Notes under the pieces: generated by a model
What the model was told of the DNA's origin: nothing
Databases searched by the model: none
The model's input: the letters and a program-made list of their open reading frames with translations, nothing else
NCBI GenBank assembly: GCA_905182985.1
Contig: CAJJDN010000058.1
Coordinates: 404,039 to 468,038 of the forward strand
Direction of reading: 5' to 3'
From: Paramecium sonneborni
Lineage: Eukaryota > Ciliophora > Oligohymenophorea > Peniculida > Parameciidae
Length of the DNA: 64,000 bases
Shown here: one piece after another, positions 36,470-48,420 of the stretch
Layout: the number at the start of each line of letters is the position of its first letter
Numbering within the stretch: position 1 is the stretch's first letter
Made by a program: the position numbers and the translations under genes

Positions 36470-38956
36470 ATATGTGGTAAATCCATTAATTCTTTGGATG
36501 ACATAATGAATACATCACGCTTCATTGGATCTGTTGCCAACCAAATCTATGATGAATAAGCTTTACAAAAATCAGTATCTGAATCATCATCACTTGTCAT
36601 TTGTCCTCTAGCTTTTTAACTATAAATTAATTTTAAAATTACTTTTAAACTATTCTCATTAATTATTCCTTCTATTCTGTTAAGTATTGATTTCCAATAT
36701 CTTTTTTTTCACTTTCAGGTTCTCTAAAATAAACGCTTTTTTTTCCTTATACAGATTTTGAATATGTTTTTTATGACCCAATATTTTCTTTTCCTTTTTT
36801 AAGGTTTGATCTCAATTAAATTGTTGTTTTCTCTAAGAAATCTTTATCATCTTCTTCATCACTGCTATTGTCAATTAATTTACCAGCATATGGAGTCCAT
36901 TTTGAATTTTAAGCATTGTACATATCATCTTCCAATAATTACACTTCTCCTAAATCATGAAATACAGGATATCTAGGCTAACTTACAAATTTTTATTCCT
37001 TCCTATACTTTGGACCTTTCTCCCTTTCTTATGGTTTACGAGCTTATTCATATCTGGGTTTTTCTTATTAAACCTCTCTAACAGCTGGTCTTTTCTTTTT
37101 TTACATTAGAATCTATTCCTTTATTTCTTATTCAACTTATTCTCTAAATCCCATTCTTTATTCCTCTTCATATTCTCCTTTATATTATGGTAATTCAGCT
37201 TCTGCAAATATGAATTCCCCTAAATCTGGCTCTTAAATAGAAGTTTTTTAAACTTTCTGAGGATTTCTTGGTTCTTTAATTTAAGCTTTCTTTATCTATT
37301 TCTCTACGTCTCCTTTAATATCAATTTATTAATCGATCTCTCTTTTTATTTTAAGTTCTTTTTCTGTTAAAGGTTCAGGATTTTTCAAAGTAATGTTTTT
37401 TCTATCTTTAAGATCTGTTTTTAATTTTTCAATTTTTTTTTATTTTTTTTCTTAATCTTCTTTAAACTCTCTAACTTCTCTTGAAGACATTACTTTACCA
37501 TTTTTAACTTTTTATTAATAATGTTTAATAATTCCTTATTCATTTAAATCTTCTGCTTCATTTTCAGCTTCTTCAAACATTTCTTTAACTCCTAAATCAT
37601 CTTTAGGTTATTTAATTCTACTTAAACTTACTGATGGTCCAACTTTATTATCAAATTCTTTATTAGGAGTCCATTTACGTTTTTTCATTGATGAAAAAAT
37701 TGCTTTAACTTATCTATTAATATAATCAATCTTATGTTTTTTAATTATGGATTCTTTTTATTTTTCTTTTTTTTATTTTTTCATTTGATCCATTATGTTT
37801 TTAGCATTTTATTCAAAAAAATTTTAATTTAATTTTGATTTTGTAGAATGTTATGATTTACATCTAATAGGAGATTTAGTTTATTCTCTTTAAGATAATG
37901 AAAATTATTTTTTATCAACTGCTTTTTTAGCTTCATCATCCCACATTTTTTTAAAACGAGATTCTCTATCTTAGCTTTCAGGGAATAATTTAGCTAAATT
38001 AATTTAATTAGGTTTTTATTCTTAATCCTATAATTCAATTTTGAGTAATCTTTCTTATTCTTTTTCTTCTTATAATTTATTATATTTAATTTTATCTTCT
38101 TGTAATTTTTTTTAATTAACACCCCAAGCAAATTTTTATTCAAAATTATCTTTTTAAGTATGAGCTCTAACAATTTATTATTTGCCATATTTTTTCATTC
38201 TTTCTCTTTATTATAATTTATCTAATCTCATTCTTTCTTATCTTTCTGCTTCTTCTTTTTTTGAATAAACATATTTTTTATTATTATCAGCCACAATTTT
38301 ATTAACATTTCTTTATACTTAAGGATTAGATTCTGGTTGTGGAGGTTATCTAACTTCATCATCACCTTATTCTCTGTCTGAAATATAAGATTCTGTTCCA
38401 CTTGTTTATGAATCATCATCTACATCTTCTGTGAATTTTTTTTATTCAAATAATGCTCCTACTAAATTTGGAAATTATTCACTCAAAGGTTTAAATTATC
38501 TAGGTTCTCTATATGTTGCATTTTGAGATCGAATAGGAGATCTAGATTTTGGGGAATTATGAGAAGCAGGAGAGGATGGTTATGAAGATTTTTGTTGATT
38601 TGTTATATTTTTAAATATGGTATGAGATTATCCTGATTGTTATTATTATTTTGATTCTGATTGTTTTTTTGAATTTTATATTTAAGTTGACTTTTTTGGT
38701 ATGGTATTTTTTTATGATGAATTATTAAACTATTTATTTCCTTTAGATTTTTCTTATTCTTTCTTTTTAGGTTCTTATTCTTTCTTTTTAGGTTCTCTAT
38801 TTTATTTAACTAATTATGGTTAAGGAATAGCAGCAACCTTTAAAACTTTAACATCTAAATATAATAATTTAAAATATTACTATCATTAATAGGTTAACCA
38901 TCTATATTGAATAGAATTTCTTTATCGACTTTTCTACCTATTATAGCATTTGACAT
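36470..38956 (-). CDS. Highly charged coiled-coil protein, ~810 aa
   Basis: Start MSNAIIGRKVDKEILF; introns 38855-38880 (26 nt) and 36620-36642 (23 nt); at least one junction is unresolved. The N-terminal third is Ser/Pro/Gln-rich with repeated KKKEQEPKKKEQE units (38735-38800). The centre is Lys/Glu/Gln coiled coil (for example KYGKQQIVRAHTQKDNFEQK), and the C-terminal third is Glu/Lys/Pro-rich with FHDLGEVQLLEDDMYNAQ. The end is a short ordered block, QIWLATDPMKRDVFIM then SSKELMDLPH. Not identified; composition suggests a filament- or microtubule-associated structural protein. Confidence 0.6.
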
Positions 38957-39008
38957 TCGTTATTTATATAATTTAATTAATTAAATTTATATTTATAAGT
39001 AAATTAAT

Positions 39009-41246
39009 TCATTATTCCTCATCTGATACATTTTCTTTACCCACAATTTGTTAAACCAAAGAATTTTTGGTTCCTCCTTTTAAACATTTATAGATCTTCT
39101 TATTTTATCTAAAGGAAGAATTGACTTCAGAAGTATCTAATAAAGAATTCTTTTCTAGTCTTTATAATTCCTTAATTTAATCATATTTAACAAACAATTT
39201 CTAATTTTCTACACTAAGTCTATTTACTTCCTCTTATAATTTCTATTTGTAAAATTATTAATTAAAAATACATATATTTTAAGTTGTCTATCTTCAATTA
39301 GTTTTTTATATTTCTAACAATCTCTTTAAAATCTTTATTTATCACTAATCACTGAATGCACTCCTTCTAACATTTTCTCAATATTCTTATTTAATTCTTT
39401 ACATTTCTCATCATATATCCTGTTATCTATTATTATGATATTTATCATTAATACTTTTAGCTAATGTATTCTCTAATTTTTAAGTCTTAGCTTTTTCAAC
39501 ATCCAATAATTACTAGGTCTTTTCTAAAGTTTCCAACAGTTACTATTAGGTACTATTATCACTCTATAATTCTAAGTTTTATTTTTTTAATTGAGCTACT
39601 TAAGTATGTAATTCAGCCAATTAATCATCTAGTGTGGATATAATATCTATACTTTAAATGTTAAATTCTTTTTTATCATCTGTCAAAAATGCCATCAATT
39701 ATTCATTCAATTAATCTTTATGATGTTTCTTATAGAGATATGTTATTTATTTCATTTTAGATGTAAGTCTCTCTTTGACATAATTATCAATTAGAATCAA
39801 AACTTAATCATCATCAAATAAATCTCTATCTCCATTTGACCCAAGTTTTTAAGTCAAAGTTCTATGAATATGAGATATCTTTTTTTAATAATCAGTATCC
39901 ATTCTCATATATTAATGTTCATAATCTTACACTTCTATTAATGATATAGATATATAAATACTTTCTAGCATTTCTTCTTCCTTTATTCTTAATTGATTTT
40001 TTAATTCTATCTCCTTTTATTAAGTTAAGAACTACGATTGTTTTAACATTTCAATTTCTTATTCATATTTAGCTAAGATCTATTACATTTATAATATCTA
40101 TTCGTCATTATTATTATTTGGAACTTCAGAATTAATATCTTCTTAAATATCTTTTAAAATTTCTTTATCTTCATCACTAATAACAATGCCTTTTTTGAAT
40201 TAAGATAATTGTTCTTATAAAAGTAATATTTCTCTCTCTTTTTCTTAAACAATAATTTTTAATTCTTCAACTGTATGTTCTTTATTAATTTTAGGTTTAT
40301 TTTTAATTGCTTTAGCTCTAACACCAAATCTTAAAGTTGAAAGTGTCTCTTATAAATTAAATTAAGCAGGTGAACATGTAATAATAAGTGTTGTTCTACT
40401 ATTACCACCAAATGAACATTATAATATTCTGGTTAATTTTGAATCTCTATATGGAACATGTTAACTTCCATCAGTTAAAGCATTAATCACTTAACCTAAA
40501 GCTGATAATGATTTATTTATTCCTTTGGCTTCATCCAATATTTTACCTTCTGCTCCTGTCTTTGATACTTTTTCACTACCAGCCAAATCAACTAAAAATA
40601 ATTTACCAGTTTTAGCTGATTAATCTCTTAAATCTATAGATTAGACTGTCATCAAAAATATCATATGAGATCTTGATGATTACTCATTCATATTTGTACT
40701 AGCTATCATTCTATTAGCATTGCACATTTTCAATATATCATATATTTCTGATTAATCTGCTATTGATGTTTCAGTTACTCCTTCAATATATGTGGAATGA
40801 TTTTTATCCTCCCTAATTTTTAGATCTGTTTTTTTTATATTTTATAAGTCTCTCACCTTTTCCATATACAATTCCGCAACAGATATTTTAATTCGATACT
40901 CTACATACTCTGGACTCTCTTCTATATAATCAAAAACTGTATTCACCATTCTCTTTATTATACCTTAATCATCTCCAGTTGTTCCTTCCATCGTATGAGT
41001 CTTCCCAGATCCAGTTTAACCATAAGCTACTACAGTACCATTAAATCCTTCTAAAACTCCTTTTATTACTGGTTCAGCAGCCACCTTAAATACATCTATT
41101 TATTTTCCTGGATGGAATATATGATCAAAATTGAATTGTTAATTTTCTATAAGAACACTCTTATCATCTGCAAAGTAGATCTAGCTTTCAACCTATCCAG
41201 GTATCGCAGGCCTAAATCGACAAATCACTTGAATATTTGTAGTCAT
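39009..41246 (-). CDS. Kinesin motor protein (kinesin-1-like), ~735 aa
   Basis: The N-terminal motor starts [21 protein letters not shown]-site motifs are all present: P-loop [14 protein letters not shown], switch I NMNESSRSH, switch [11 protein letters not shown], and the microtubule-binding [29 protein letters not shown] and INKSLSALG match the kinesin-1 class best. The motor ends near residue 330 with [12 protein letters not shown], followed by a long coiled-coil stalk. One intron is 39243-39271 (29 nt); another remains unplaced. The tail ([16 protein letters not shown]) lacks the animal light-chain and IAK elements. Plus-end microtubule transport is expected from the family. Confidence 0.93.
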
Positions 41247-41577
41247 ATTAAAATTCAAAATAATTATTATTTCGAACTGTTAATTTCATTAATTAACAAT
41301 ATTAAAAATAAAATCTAACCTCAATATTTATTAAAATTATCATTCTAATTTTTCCAAACTAACTATTATATTCTAAACTAACTTTTTATTCTTAACATTC
41401 AACTCCTCTATTTAACTTATCAATCTATTTATGATATTATCAATTCAAATCATAAATTTATATTTAATCATCGTAATCTTTAACTTATTTATTATAATTC
41501 TTATTTTATAATTAAATTCAATCCCTATAATGCCACTTTATAATAATAATTATATTAAAAATATAATAATTATTATC
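41247..41577. other. Divergent intergenic region
   Basis: Between the kinesin and RING starts. AT-rich; no frame, RNA or repeat of note. Presumed to hold both promoters. Confidence 0.4.
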
Positions 41578-42450
41578 ATGTCTAATGAAGAAAGACTCTA
41601 ATCTTTACAAAATTGGAAAGCCTCCTTAGAATTAAAGAAAATACTTAATAATTAAGGGTATTGATTAAATTTATTATCTTATTAGAATTGATCATCAAAA
41701 TTAAGATTATTTAGCTTAATTGACATATAAAATAGCTGAAAGAGCTTTTGGAAGTTAAAGCAAAAATAATCTTGAAAGCAAAGTTTGTGAAATGGTTGAA
41801 TAATAAACATGTGCAATTTGCTTTGAATTAATGGTACCTCCCTAATATTCACCTATATTATTATTTCCATGTGGTCATTCATTTTGTAAAAATTGTGTAT
41901 TAGATGGTACAAAATTAAGAATTAATAAATGCAGTCTATGCAGATCAAAAATCAGTGCTCATGCAATTAATTTGAGTCTCTAAAATTTAATATGTACCTT
42001 TGCAGAATAAAAATAATAAAATCCTAAACAAACATAATAGATTTCAGTTCAAGATAATGTAAATATGCCGAAAGACAGTGCATTTACTAATCAATACAAA
42101 ATGTTTAAATTAAGATGTGATATTCTTGAATAAGAAAAATAACAACTCTAAAATTAAACAAAAGAATTATAAAGTGAATTAGTAGAACTTGAAAAAAAAG
42201 TAGGGTCTCTATAAACAGAGAGAGAAAAGATCATCTCAAAATAAGCTATGCTTTAAAATAATGTATTTCTCAACTTTTTTTATTTTAGTTAGATGAAGTT
42301 AATAAAGGACTTTAATCTATTGTTGACAGAAGCAAGACCATTACTGTTAAAATATATAATATTTAAGAGTAAATGAAAATTTTAGATGAAACTATGAAAC
42401 CTCTTAAATAGGAGATGAATAAATATGAAGTTTTAGCCAAATCTACTTGA
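41578..42450 (+). CDS. RING-finger protein, 272 aa
   Basis: Introns 41658-41685 (28 nt) and 42263-42288 (26 nt) give 273 codons exactly. Residues ~75-125 hold a C3HC4 RING: CAICFEL, then FPCGHSFCKNC and KCSLCRSKI, in the spacing that binds two zinc ions. The remaining ~140 residues form a coiled coil. A RING plus coiled coil is typical of an E3 ubiquitin ligase that dimerises; the substrate is unknown. It is 331 bp from the divergent kinesin start, a stretch of AT-rich sequence with no other gene. Confidence 0.85.
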
Positions 42451-42547
42451 GTGATTTTATCAATTAATTACAATCTCTATTTACAATTGCTTTTATTAGA
42501 ATAGTAATAAAATTAATCAAAAAGCAAAATTAATTAACTTTTAAATT

Positions 42548-43315
42548 TCATATATTTTCATATAATTTTACTATATCAATAATCTGAAAAGATGACTTGA
42601 AATCTATTTTTTTCCTTAACTGATCGAACATAGAAATATCTTATCTTTCGTGAGATCTCTATTCTTTAAAATTACATTCGAATTCATCTAAATCATCAAG
42701 ATTTATAGATATCTATAATATAACTTATTATCTTACTTCATCCTCTTCATCTTAATCTTTAAATTTACTCACTATAATATATTGATTATTTTATAAATTT
42801 TCTTTATTATTAATTTTTTCAGAAGAAACTTCAGTTTATTGATCATCATTTTAATCCTATTTCTTTAATTCATCTATTTATGGAAGAATACTTAATTTTT
42901 TAATCTTTTTGAGACATGATTTTGGATTATTCAAACTTCCATTTTAAAAATCATTGGAATTTTTTGAATTTTGATCTTCCTTCTAATTATTAGGAGTCAT
43001 TTTTTATTAAGATACTTCTTGTAAGTTTTTCCATTCAATTATGCTATAGAAGTGTTCATAATCTTCAAGATCAGAATAGTTCCTAGTTTCTTCATCAGAA
43101 GATGTTAAATCATCAAACCATCTCCCTTTAATTTAACTAGATATTCTTCTACTTAATTGTTTTTTCTTTTTTTTACTCAAATATTCTGATGGACATTTAT
43201 AAATAGAATGAATTATGTTTTTTTCAAAACAAAATGTTACACATTTAGTCTTCTTTCCATCCTAATCCTCTTTTATCTAATTATCTTGTATTGTTAATTT
43301 TTAAGAAGAATTCAT
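42548..43315 (-). CDS. Possible PP1-docking protein, 255 aa
   Basis: Intronless, exactly 256 codons. Residues ~21-60 read KKTKCVTFCFEKNIIHSIY then KCPSEYLSKKKKKQLSRRI. KCVTF fits the RVxF docking motif ([RK]-x-[VI]-x-F) by which regulators bind protein phosphatase 1, and the hydrophobic and basic elements around it are arranged as in such regulators. The centre is acidic (SSDEE), and the C-terminal half has repeated Asp/Glu runs. The RVxF pattern is short and common, so the role is only suggested. Confidence 0.6.
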
Positions 43316-43699
43316 ATTTTTATTAATATATATATAATTTAAAAAAAAGTATGTTTTTTTTGGGTTTCCATAAAAAATCCCTGAAAATTTTAGATGATTA
43401 AGAAATTTATATTTTGTTAATTGAATTGTACTTTTTAATTTATAACTTATATAAATTATAAAATAACAGTGTTATTTGTTTGAAAATGTTTATTTTAAAG
43501 AATTTAAATCATTAGAATAATAGATTAAAATGATTTTAAATATAGTTTAAAAGTTAATTGTTAATTTTGGTTCTATTTTTTAAGAATATAATTTATTTAA
43601 TTAGAATGTATAGATATATTGAATGAATATAAATAAATATAAACTGAGATAGTAAATAAAGAATGTGGATATATAAATAAATTAATTTTATAAAAATAA
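43316..43699. other. Divergent intergenic region
   Basis: About 385 bp between the minus-strand gene and the SET-domain gene. AT-rich with short A and T runs; nothing else recognised. Confidence 0.4.
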
Positions 43700-44647
43700 T
43701 AATTAATGTTTAATCAATAAAAAACTGAAGAGTTATGCAACTAGGAGAAATACAAAAAATTTATAAGTTGGTGCAAAGAGAATGGAGCATTAATATCAGA
43801 TGAAGTTTAATATCCATCTGCATTTGGTAGTTAAGGTTATACAGGAGTGAGTGCAAAAATGAATATTGGCGGTAATAAGGTGATAATTGCAATTCCTAAT
43901 AAATTGATCATAAGTCATGATAAAGTATAGAAAAGTGAATTGAATGATATGTTTAAGGCTCATAAACATTTTTTTGATGATTAGATAACTGCAGATGCTG
44001 AATTCAATTGTTTGGGTATGAAATAAGTTGTACCCTGTAGCACTTTATATATTTTATCATAAATTATAAGGAGAGTAATCATTTTGGTATCCTTATTTGA
44101 ATGTAGTAGAGTAACATACTATGTTTGAATGGAGGAATAGAGACCTATTCAATTTATAAGATTAATCTCTAATAGATGAATTTATGTATATATAATCAGA
44201 GATGGATAAATCTTGGTATAAGTTTAAAGGGTTAATGAATAAGTATCCATAATATTTTGGTAGTATAACAGAACAACATAAAGATATGTTTTATTGGAGT
44301 AATGAATTTGTAATGACTCGTTGTTTTGGTTGGACACTTCCATCTACAAGTTTAGTACCAATGGCTGATATGTTGAATCATTCAAATATCAATCCATCCA
44401 CTTACCATTTAATTAATAAATCAATTGAAAAGACTGGTGAACCTAAAAACAGATATACTCTTAAAAAAGAAAGAATTGATCTTTAATTATTAGGATTAGA
44501 TTTTAATATTGATCCAAAATATTAAATTAGAAATGCATAAGAAGCATATATCTAAACAAATAAATAATTGTTAATTCATCAGTTTGAAGGATAAACGAAC
44601 AGAGATAAAATTAATTAAATTAATTATAATGTTTTAAAGTTATGGAA
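43700..44647 (+). repeat. 948-bp direct repeat, copy 1
   Basis: Identical base for base, as far as I compared, to 44649-45596, separated only by one N at 44648. It begins 6 bp before the SET gene's ATG and ends inside that gene. Best read as one end of two overlapping contigs that were joined without merging. Confidence 0.92.
43706..44647 (+). pseudogene. Duplicated 5' part of SET-domain gene (assembly copy)
   Basis: Holds the start (MFNQQKTEELCNQEKY) and the first ~305 codons of the SET-domain gene, including its first intron (44016-44040), then runs into the N at 44648. It has no mutation relative to the complete copy downstream. It should not be counted as a separate gene or a true pseudogene. 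Confidence 0.85.
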
Positions 44648-44648
44648 N
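44648..44648. other. Single-N assembly join
   Basis: One N sits exactly between the two 948-bp copies, marking a scaffold join with a nominal gap length. Confidence 0.9.
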
Positions 44649-45596
44649 TAATTAATGTTTAATCAATAAAAAACTGAAGAGTTATGCAACTAGGAGAAAT
44701 ACAAAAAATTTATAAGTTGGTGCAAAGAGAATGGAGCATTAATATCAGATGAAGTTTAATATCCATCTGCATTTGGTAGTTAAGGTTATACAGGAGTGAG
44801 TGCAAAAATGAATATTGGCGGTAATAAGGTGATAATTGCAATTCCTAATAAATTGATCATAAGTCATGATAAAGTATAGAAAAGTGAATTGAATGATATG
44901 TTTAAGGCTCATAAACATTTTTTTGATGATTAGATAACTGCAGATGCTGAATTCAATTGTTTGGGTATGAAATAAGTTGTACCCTGTAGCACTTTATATA
45001 TTTTATCATAAATTATAAGGAGAGTAATCATTTTGGTATCCTTATTTGAATGTAGTAGAGTAACATACTATGTTTGAATGGAGGAATAGAGACCTATTCA
45101 ATTTATAAGATTAATCTCTAATAGATGAATTTATGTATATATAATCAGAGATGGATAAATCTTGGTATAAGTTTAAAGGGTTAATGAATAAGTATCCATA
45201 ATATTTTGGTAGTATAACAGAACAACATAAAGATATGTTTTATTGGAGTAATGAATTTGTAATGACTCGTTGTTTTGGTTGGACACTTCCATCTACAAGT
45301 TTAGTACCAATGGCTGATATGTTGAATCATTCAAATATCAATCCATCCACTTACCATTTAATTAATAAATCAATTGAAAAGACTGGTGAACCTAAAAACA
45401 GATATACTCTTAAAAAAGAAAGAATTGATCTTTAATTATTAGGATTAGATTTTAATATTGATCCAAAATATTAAATTAGAAATGCATAAGAAGCATATAT
45501 CTAAACAAATAAATAATTGTTAATTCATCAGTTTGAAGGATAAACGAACAGAGATAAAATTAATTAAATTAATTATAATGTTTTAAAGTTATGGAA
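44649..45596 (+). repeat. 948-bp direct repeat, copy 2
   Basis: Second copy, offset 949 from the first. It continues directly into the rest of the SET-domain gene, so this is the copy that belongs to the complete reading frame. Confidence 0.92.
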
Positions 45597-46744
45597 AGAA
45601 AAACAAGCATGGGAATTAGATTTTGAATCATCTTCATAATCAGAGGATAATGATACAGATTCAGATGATGAGGATAATATTGATAAACTTGCTTAAATTA
45701 GAAATAAAGAACTTAAAATTTTATAAGAAAAGAATTTAAAATTAGATTAGAAATATACTCAAAAATGTTAAGATATTATAGCTAGTATCATTCCAAAAAA
45801 TTCATAATATAAACAAACTTAATCTAATATTCAAATTAAAGGTAAGAGAACATTCGAAGAAGATTTAGATAAAGATAATTAAAATAATTAAGATAATTAA
45901 GATAGTTCATAAAGTAGTGATGATTCTGAAAAAGATTTTGATTGGTATCATGATGATGATGATTAAGTTTATTTTTGCATAACTACTGCAGGTTAAATTC
46001 AATAAGGAGAATAAATATTTACATTCTATGGTAGAAGAAATAATAGATTCTTATTACTTTGGTATGGATTTACTATGAATTATAATAAATATAATTCGTT
46101 CAATCTTAGAGTAAATAAAGTATATTATTTTAAGTTATGGCTCAATCCAGATCCTATGCCTATGAATGATTAAATTTACTCAAAAATCATTGTTACCGAT
46201 ATTGTAAGTAATAATCATCTCAAATTTGGTTAAATCAATGGAGTTCCTATTAATTAATTAAGTAAATAAATCAAATTAAAAGGTTCTAAATTATAAGAAG
46301 GTATTTTTAATCATTATTTAGATCTTATTATTTATGTACGACTCTTTTTAATGGCTTATTATGTCGGATAGGATGCAAATTCTATTTTATTAACCATACC
46401 AATTTCAATTGATTTTGAAATCTAAGTCTTTGATTTTACTTTGAAGTTGCTTTCTTATCTTGCTTAAAAGTAATTTAATCAATTAAATTAGATTTAAATC
46501 ACCATATCAAGAAGATTTAAATTTGAATTAAAATACTTTGACTTCTGAAGAATATTTTGCACTGAACTATAGATTAGGATAAAAGGAATTGATTCTGTTA
46601 CAAATTAATCATATCATGGAAGCTTTAAAATTGTTGAAAACATTGAAGTATTAACCAAAGTTAGACATAAAAGATTATTTCATGTAGCAATCCAATTCAG
46701 TAGAAAAAATGAAAGCTTTGAGATATTATATAAAATATTTATGA
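44655..46744 (+). CDS. SET-domain protein methyltransferase (SETD3/Rubisco-LSMT type), 680 aa
   Basis: Introns 44965-44989 (25 nt) and 46470-46491 (22 nt) give 681 codons exactly. The SET fold is split as in the SETD3/LSMT family: MTRCFGWTLPSTSLVPMADM then LNHSNINPS near residue 200 (cofactor and catalytic core), and after a ~150-residue acidic Asp/Glu/Gln insertion the closing part ITTAGQIQQGEQIFTFYGRR then NRFLLLWYGF (residues ~430-465). A C-terminal Rubis-subs-bind-like region ends the protein (SEEYFALNYRLGQKELILLQ). Relatives methylate lysine or histidine on non-histone proteins such as actin or Rubisco. The acidic insertion is unusually large. Confidence 0.88.
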
Positions 46745-46882
46745 TTATTTTGGGTGATTAAAAGAGAAAATGCTTCTTATAATGATTAATAGATGGGAAT
46801 TTAAGTATGAAATTTCTTAAAATATCAAGATTATTAATTTTGGTTTAAATGTTGATATATAAGTATAAAAAATGGAATAGAT

Positions 46883-47272
46883 TCATTATTTTAACAAGTT
46901 CTTTTAATTTTTGTTTTATTTACTAGCAAATTCATTCATCTCTTTATGAAATTTGGAGAATACATTATTAGAAATTCCTTATTGAGATGGGATAGCTTGA
47001 AAAGTAATGAAATTGGAGAATTGTTATTCAGATGGAAGAGTTTAAAAAGAATACTATTAGCCAGTTGATAGCTAAGATGTTTTTTGTCTTTCTTTGAAAA
47101 CTCCAAACTATTGTTGTTTTTTAGGTTAATATTCTTCATCTGAATCAGATAATGAAAACATTTATTATTGCTCTTCTTAATGCGTGGCATGTTTAATGTT
47201 TTAAGGAGGAGTATTATCAACTTCTAAAGTTTCAACTCTTTCTACTTTTTTGCAACACTATCCATTTCCCAT
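46883..47272 (-). CDS. Small protein with N-terminal acylation motif, 129 aa
   Basis: Intronless, 130 codons, stop at 46883. It begins MGNGQCCKKVERVE: Gly2 suits N-myristoylation, the paired Cys6-Cys7 suit palmitoylation, and the following basic residues would help membrane binding. The canonical Ser/Thr at position 6 is missing, which weakens the myristoylation call. The rest is polar, Gln/Ser/Phe-rich with an acidic SLSDSDEEYQ. No domain. It resembles the large 21987-26105 protein only in this N-terminal design. Confidence 0.6.
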
Positions 47273-47400
47273 TTATATTTATTAATGAATATTAATACTA
47301 TGATTTTGATAATTTAGGTACAGTCTAATGTCGAAGCTGAAGTGTAAAATATATCTTATGGTTTAATGAAATATTGATACAATGAAGTAAAACAACTACT

Positions 47401-47995
47401 TCATTTAGTTAAAATAGAAAGAGCCAATATATTAGATGGGAAAGTAATATTAAAACTATGAACTTTATAAATTTCAACATATTATTATTGAATTTCACTT
47501 AATTGTGCTTAATCAATGTTAAATTCATCATTATTCACATATGATATTTACTTTATTTTTGGCTTTTCATCTTTTGTTTTTGAGTTTATGCTAATATTTT
47601 ATTCGTTTTTAACAATTTGTGAATCAATAATATATTTTTATGATTTAAAAGTAGAGGATAATTATTATTGATAAAATCATATAAAACCCAAACATCAATA
47701 CTTATCTTAAAAATGTAAGGCTAATTCTTCTAAAACTACTTATTCTAATTTTGTACTCTCTTTCACTTTTTGTTTATCCCAAATGTGATTCTAATTTTAG
47801 CCTTTCATTCTTACTTAAAATCGTGCATGTTTATTCAAGAATAATTAGATAATGCCATATTTAGCTATCTTATTATTAGAATCTATATCAAATAGATTGT
47901 TTTATATTTTCGAAATAGTTAAATTCTCTTAAAAAAATCATAATCTAAATTGAAAGCCTCCTTACACACTATTAATTTTCAAAATCTTATTACTG
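47401..47995 (-). CDS. Hypothetical protein, gene model unresolved
   Basis: Clear coding-like segments occur on the minus strand: upstream IDSNNKIAKYGIIQLFLNK then HIWDKQKVKES, and downstream KDEKPKIKQISYVNNDEF ending at TGA 47401. They lie in different frames. A 23-nt GT...TAG segment at about 47600 joins the last part to a middle segment (DVWVLYDFINNNYPLLLNH), but the 5' junction and start codon could not be fixed. Some segments are open in two frames at once. Function unknown. Boundaries are approximate. Confidence 0.35.
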
Positions 47996-48420
47996 TAAAA
48001 CTATTCACTTACTCTAATATGAGATAGAGAAACAAATATAATAAGTGGAATAATATCAAAGAGTATAGATATAATTCAATCATTTTAATATAGAGAATTA
48101 TTTATCAGGAAATAAATTATATTATTTAAGGCAGTATTTAGAAGCAATTCATATAGAATCTGTGAATATATTAAATGATTATTTATACTGATAAACTAAA
48201 AATATTAAACAAAATGAACAAAATTTATTTATTTAATGATTATGTTCATTCTCTGTTCTCTAATTTTTAACAACAATTAAATTTAATTAATTATAAAAAT
48301 ATTTTGATCATAGAATTACATATAGCTTTAATTTTAAGAATGTTTAAATAGTTATAAATTTAAAATGCATAAAGGTATTCTTAATATTATTTTTGCATTT
48401 ATATAAATCTTATATATAAT
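47996..48420. other. Intergenic region
   Basis: About 425 bp upstream of the unresolved gene and downstream of the zinc-finger gene, both on the minus strand. AT-rich; no persuasive frame, RNA or repeat seen. Confidence 0.3.

Noticed and set aside
46936..47220. Standard-code minus-strand frame of 94 codons
   Set aside because: Out-of-frame shadow of the 129-aa acylation-motif protein, which starts MGNGQCC and ends cleanly at TGA.
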